A stretch of 64,000 bases of DNA from Candidatus Vecturithrix granuli (GTDB lineage Bacteria > Moduliflexota > Moduliflexia > Moduliflexales > Moduliflexaceae), in assembly GCA_000739535.1 (NCBI GenBank), contig DF820469.1, forward strand, positions 315,513 to 379,512. Reading direction: 5' to 3'. The stretch's first letter is position 1, and each line of letters begins with the position of its first letter. A model generated the notes under the pieces. That model ran no database searches, was not told the DNA's origin, and worked only from the letters and a program-made list of their open reading frames with translations. Shown one piece after another: positions 60,711 through 64,000 of the stretch. Made by a program: the position numbers and the translations under genes.

Positions 60711-61954
60711 CGGCGCGCCACCCGGATCAGCAAGAACAGACCTACTATCCCTAACAGGATATTGGGAGTCCATACTGCTAAAAAAACCGGAAGTTTTCCG
60801 CTATCACCGAGACTTTCTCCGGCAGTGATGAAAATGTAATAGATTAATAACAGAACCACGCTGATGGCAAATCCTCCGGATTTTCCAGCCCGTTGCGATT
60901 GAATTCCCAAAGGGGTCGCAATCAACCCGAAGACCAGACAGGCTAAGGGAATTGAATAGCGTTTATGAATTTCAACCAGATAGGAACTGGATAACCGTCC
61001 TTGAATCACAAAACTATCAGCGATGAGCCTGGGAACAATCTGTGCATAACGACTCACACTGTCAAAAAAGGAAGTCCCTGGTTCAGGACAGACGAGCGTC
61101 GCCTGCCCGGCAAGTTGTTGCTCGTGACGTTGCAATACGAAATATTGCTCGATTAATTGGCAGATGGTCATATCCCGATCTGTACGAGGGATGGTCATCT
61201 GCCCCTCGCTCATCTCTTCATCTTGCAGGCTTAAAAGGATATCCAGAGTCGGAAATTCAACGATTTGATATTTCAACGGATTTACCACCGTTTGAGGATG
61301 GCTGGCTCCATCTGTCAAACGGAGAATAACCCGTAACGCTTTTTCATCGGAAATAAGTTCGCCTTTGCGGGCAAAAATCGTTTGAGGATTATTTTCATCT
61401 CTGGAATCAGAAATCATAATCCCATAAAACAAATTATCAACATTCGATAACTCGTCGATATAAATCACCAGGCCCCGAAAAAGAGAATTAAACACATGTT
61501 CTTTTAATTCCACCGCCGCTTTGGTACGCGCCAATTCGTATAATGTTACCCGGAACTGATGGTTACCCCAGGGCAGCGCTTTGGCGTAAAGAAAAAATGT
61601 CAGTCCATTCGCAAGCACAGCAAAGATGAACACCGGCACAAAGAGAGAATAGAGACTAATACCCGAAGCTTTCATGGCCGTGATCTCGCTATCCGTTGAT
61701 AATCGTCCAAACGCTGAGAGCGTCGCGACCAATACGGCCATCGGGATCGTCAGCACCAGGAAAGATGGCATGATATACACGATCAATTCAAGCACTGAAC
61801 GCAGACTGACCCCTTTGTTGATCACCAGTTCAATCAAATCGAGCATTCTTTCCATTAGCAGGACAAAAGTGAAAATCAACAACCCCAGGAAAAATGGCCC
61901 GATCAATTCTTGAAAGATGTATTTATTGAGAGTTTTCTTAAATTTTAGTCTCAT
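60707..61954 (-). CDS. lptF: LPS export ABC transporter permease LptF
   Basis: The 415-residue protein starts MRLKFKKTLNKYIFQELIGP after AAAAGGAAC. It has YjgP/YjgQ features: FFLGLLIFTFVLLMERMLDL, IVYIMPSFLVLTIPMAVLVA, ALSAFGRLSTDSEITAMKAS-type cytoplasmic loop, a periplasmic beta domain (~140-310) and the C-terminal IPLACLVFGLIATPLGIQS segment. First in the lptF-lptG pair, the partner ATPase being elsewhere. Confidence 0.9.
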   Translation of the reverse strand: MRLKFKKTLNKYIFQELIGPFFLGLLIFTFVLLMERMLDLIELVINKGVSLRSVLELIVYIMPSFLVLTIPMAVLVATLSAFGRLSTDSEITAMKASGISLYSLFVPVFIFAVLANGLTFFLYAKALPWGNHQFRVTLYELARTKAAVELKEHVFNSLFRGLVIYIDELSNVDNLFYGIMISDSRDENNPQTIFARKGELISDEKALRVILRLTDGASHPQTVVNPLKYQIVEFPTLDILLSLQDEEMSEGQMTIPRTDRDMTICQLIEQYFVLQRHEQQLAGQATLVCPEPGTSFFDSVSRYAQIVPRLIADSFVIQGRLSSSYLVEIHKRYSIPLACLVFGLIATPLGIQSQRAGKSGGFAISVVLLLIYYIFITAGESLGDSGKLPVFLAVWTPNILLGIVGLFLLIRVARR

Positions 61955-62334
61955 GTCTGTGTTCCTTTTTTGTGGATGCTATCGTGACAGTAAAACATTT
62001 AGTCAAGGAAAATATGGCATCAGGATTGTCAGGAATGCACAAATCAGCAAAGGATCCGGCGAGTTTGGCGAGAAATAGATGAAAAATATCTTTTTTATTT
62101 GACTGTTTTCCCTGGAAAACAAGGATACATCAATGATACATACAGCAATACTTCGGACAGTTGTTCAACTGTTTCGGGAATGAGTCTTCGAAATTTCCGA
62201 AACAGAGGGCATGTTCAGGTTTCGGGACATCGCTCCGCTCATTTCCGAAACAACCCGTTATGTGGGCATTTTCAAAAAGCTATCCGAAGTATTGATACAG
62301 TGATATTGTATAAATTTTTAGAGAAAGGGGAACA
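61955..62334. other. Divergent intergenic region
   Basis: About 380 bases between divergent lptF and the heptosyltransferase gene. It contains an inverted set of TTTCCGAAAC and GTTTCGG copies between 62170 and 62255, of unknown role, and a TATAAA-like box near 62310. No gene is seen. Confidence 0.45.
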
Positions 62335-63381
62335 GTGTATAACCGGCATATTCAAAACATTGTAATCATTCGCTTCAGTTCTTTTGGCGATATTATTCTT
62401 ACGACCCCGCTGATTCGAGCACTCAGGACGAATTTCCCGGAGGCCAGGATTGATTTTATTGTTAAGCAGGAATTTGCCGAATTACTCCAAACCAATCCGC
62501 ATCTTACAACGGTATATCCGTATCGTAAAGAAAGCGGGGGACGGGGGCTTCTCCTATTGGCAAAGCAACTTCGGCGTAATCACTATGATTTGTGCGTTGA
62601 TATTCACACAAATTTTCGTTCGTATCTGGTGCGCTGTCTGATTCGTCCGACTTACACGACAACATGGACAAAGCATCTGCTGAAGAGATTGCTCCTGGTC
62701 AAGGCAGGAATTAATCGCTATTCTCGAATTATTCAGGTTCCGGATCGCTATCTTAACAGCGTGGCATCATTCGGGGTAGTCAATGATGGACAGGGCTTAG
62801 AAATTTTTCCAACCCTGCAACATGAAACCAGGGTACAGGCGATTCTGGAGCAGGAACATCTAGCTGAACAAAATCTGGCAATCGGCTTTGGCACGGTTGC
62901 TGCTCATCCGTTGAAACAATGGCCCCTGGAAAAATTCCTGCAACTCGGTCAACAGCTTGTTCAGCGCCACCAGGCCAGAATTCTCTTGTTCGGCGGGCCG
63001 GCCGATGTTGACCAAGTCAGGGAAATTGCTAAACATCTTCCAAACAATCCGATCATGTTGTGCGGCAAGCTCTCGCTGCTCGAATCCGCGTCAGCGCTGA
63101 AGCGTTGTGCCGTATTTGTCGGAAATGATACTGGCATGGTCCACCTTGCCGCTGCCATGAAATGTCCGATTGTGGTGCTGTTCGGCCCGACTGTTGAAGA
63201 ATTTGGATTTTATCCTTATACAGCCAACGCTGTAGTCATCAGCACGCCTCTGCCCTGTCGTCCCTGTACCCATACCGGCAAAGGCCGGTGTAAAATTCAG
63301 GAAACCCATGCCTGTATGGAACGGATCGAGGTTGAAGAGGTGATGACAGCCGTTGAAGAGAAGTTACAAAGCGTGGTGTAA
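62335..63381 (+). CDS. Glycosyltransferase family 9 (LPS heptosyltransferase type)
   Basis: The start is GTG at 62335 after AAAGGGG; 348 residues. GT9 features: IVIIRFSSFGDIILTTPLIR (N-terminal), ARIDFIVKQEFAEL, the YDLCVDIHTNFRSYLVRCLI core, IGFGTVAAHPLKQWPLEKF, RILLFGGPADV and the C-terminal nucleotide-binding FVGNDTGMVHLAAAM followed by VVLFGPT and a cysteine-containing CRPCTHTGKGRCKIQ segment. Such enzymes add heptose to the LPS inner core. It is divergent from lptFG, fitting an envelope gene group. Confidence 0.87.
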   Translation: MYNRHIQNIVIIRFSSFGDIILTTPLIRALRTNFPEARIDFIVKQEFAELLQTNPHLTTVYPYRKESGGRGLLLLAKQLRRNHYDLCVDIHTNFRSYLVRCLIRPTYTTTWTKHLLKRLLLVKAGINRYSRIIQVPDRYLNSVASFGVVNDGQGLEIFPTLQHETRVQAILEQEHLAEQNLAIGFGTVAAHPLKQWPLEKFLQLGQQLVQRHQARILLFGGPADVDQVREIAKHLPNNPIMLCGKLSLLESASALKRCAVFVGNDTGMVHLAAAMKCPIVVLFGPTVEEFGFYPYTANAVVISTPLPCRPCTHTGKGRCKIQETHACMERIEVEEVMTAVEEKLQSVV

Positions 63382-63405
63382 AAAAGGAAGGAGGTTCAGA
63401 TTGCT

Positions 63406-63442
63406 TTCCCCTTGCGAAGCGTAGAAAGCTTCACAAGGGGAA
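63406..63442. terminator. Bidirectional hairpin between convergent genes
   Basis: TTCCCCTTGCGAAGC and GCTTCACAAGGGGAA pair with one mismatch around GTAGAAA, exactly between the two convergent gene ends. No long T run follows on either side, so termination efficiency is uncertain. Confidence 0.55.
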
Positions 63443-63447
63443 CAAGT

Positions 63448-64000
63448 CTATCCAAAATAAGCGGGAGCATTGTCAGGTTTCCATTTGATATTACAGCCAA
63501 TGCTGGCGCGTTGGTGTTTACTGACCGGTTTTCCGGCAAGTAGATTATCAAGAGCTGCTCGCAGATCTTTGCCTGTGACCGGAATCCCATTTCCTGGACG
63601 CGCATCATCAAATTGTCCGCGATACACGCAACGCATGTTTTTATCAAAAATATAAAAATCGGGCGTGCATGCGGCTTTATACGCTTTGGCCGTTCCCTGA
63701 GTTTCATCGTATAAATATGGGAACGGAAACTGTTTGCGTTCTGCGAATTCCTGCATTTTTTCAGGACCATCTTCAGGAAATTGCTCAATATCATTGGCAC
63801 TGATCGCGATGAAAGACACCCCTTTGGAAATGTAATCCTTTGCCGCCTGAATCAATCCATCCTGGATGTGCAGGACAAAGGGGCAGTGATTGCAGATAAA
63901 GACAATGACTGTGGCAATGTCTGATTTGGCTTCTTGTAATGAAAGTTGCTGTCCTGTTACGACATCGGGTAACGTAAAATCTGGGGCTTGCGTACCTAAT
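63448..64000 (-). CDS. Thioredoxin-fold peroxiredoxin-like protein, 5' end outside window
   Basis: The frame is open from the window edge. It reads LGTQAPDFTLPDVVTGQQLS, then FICNHCPFVLHIQDGLIQAA, where CNHC is the redox-active pair; KGVSFIAISANDIEQFPEDG, FPFPYLYDETQGTAKAYKAA, CTPDFYIFDKNMRCVYRGQF and the C-terminal IGCNIKWKPDNAPAYFG follow. This is the AhpC/TSA-like thioredoxin family often listed as redoxin-domain protein. It probably reduces peroxides or disulfides in the cytoplasm. About 184 residues are visible; only the first few are missing. Confidence 0.88.
   Translation of the reverse strand, partial: LGTQAPDFTLPDVVTGQQLSLQEAKSDIATVIVFICNHCPFVLHIQDGLIQAAKDYISKGVSFIAISANDIEQFPEDGPEKMQEFAERKQFPFPYLYDETQGTAKAYKAACTPDFYIFDKNMRCVYRGQFDDARPGNGIPVTGKDLRAALDNLLAGKPVSKHQRASIGCNIKWKPDNAPAYFG

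Overview
The window looks like chromosomal DNA of a diderm (Gram-negative-type) heterotrophic bacterium with moderate GC. The envelope genes lptF and lptG, a family 9 heptosyltransferase and a sigma-54-dependent activator support this. Three ribose-type sugar ABC transporters, the density of short palindromic repeats and the scattered nonsense-mutated genes suggest a large, repeat-rich genome. A candidate phylum such as Modulibacteria/KSB3 is only a guess from gene style. No rRNA, tRNA or CRISPR array was seen.

Layout. 0-2 kb: end of a choice-of-anchor-D protein and an endonuclease/exonuclease/phosphatase-fold protein. 2-10 kb: an AcoR-like sigma-54 activator divergent from an acetoin-dehydrogenase-type operon (Lin0512 protein, E1 alpha, E1 beta, AcoX, lipoyl E2, DUF6506), with a near-consensus -24/-12 promoter at 4391-4407. 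11-24 kb, all on the minus strand: a sugar ABC transporter, glycerol kinase, zinc alcohol dehydrogenase, an L-arabinose/L-fucose isomerase-like protein, a DeoR regulator, a Gfo/Idh/MocA oxidoreductase, an RpiB-type isomerase and an IclR regulator with a perfect palindromic operator.

24-46 kb is a defence and toxin-antitoxin island. It carries a BREX type 4-like (phosphorothioation-related) set: DUF4007 protein, BrxC-like ATPase, PAPS-reductase-like BrxP, PglZ and BrxL. Between BrxP and PglZ sit an AT-rich cassette (592-aa winged-helix-like protein, P-loop ATPase, PIN nuclease, RNA ligase), a GHKL ATPase on the opposite strand and a VapBC pair. An IS4-family element with a 10-bp target duplication separates BrxP from the cassette. 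Removing it leaves a 21-bp gap, so the cassette was once co-transcribed with the BREX core. PglZ and the GHKL gene each carry one in-frame stop, and a vapC is split by a TA-flanked MITE-like repeat, so the island is decaying. The cassette is the best candidate here for an undescribed defence module.

46-59 kb: two more ribose-type ABC transporters, a FucU-like mutarotase, a sugar-phosphate isomerase/epimerase, a mannose-6-phosphate-isomerase-like cupin and a LacI regulator with two matching operators. Two HEPN/MNT toxin-antitoxin pairs are lodged between the binding-protein and ATPase genes of one transporter. 59-64 kb: lptG, lptF, a heptosyltransferase and the 3' part of a thioredoxin-fold peroxiredoxin.

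At least four dispersed palindromic repeat families, a 183-bp MITE and several GC-rich hairpins fill the intergenic spaces.
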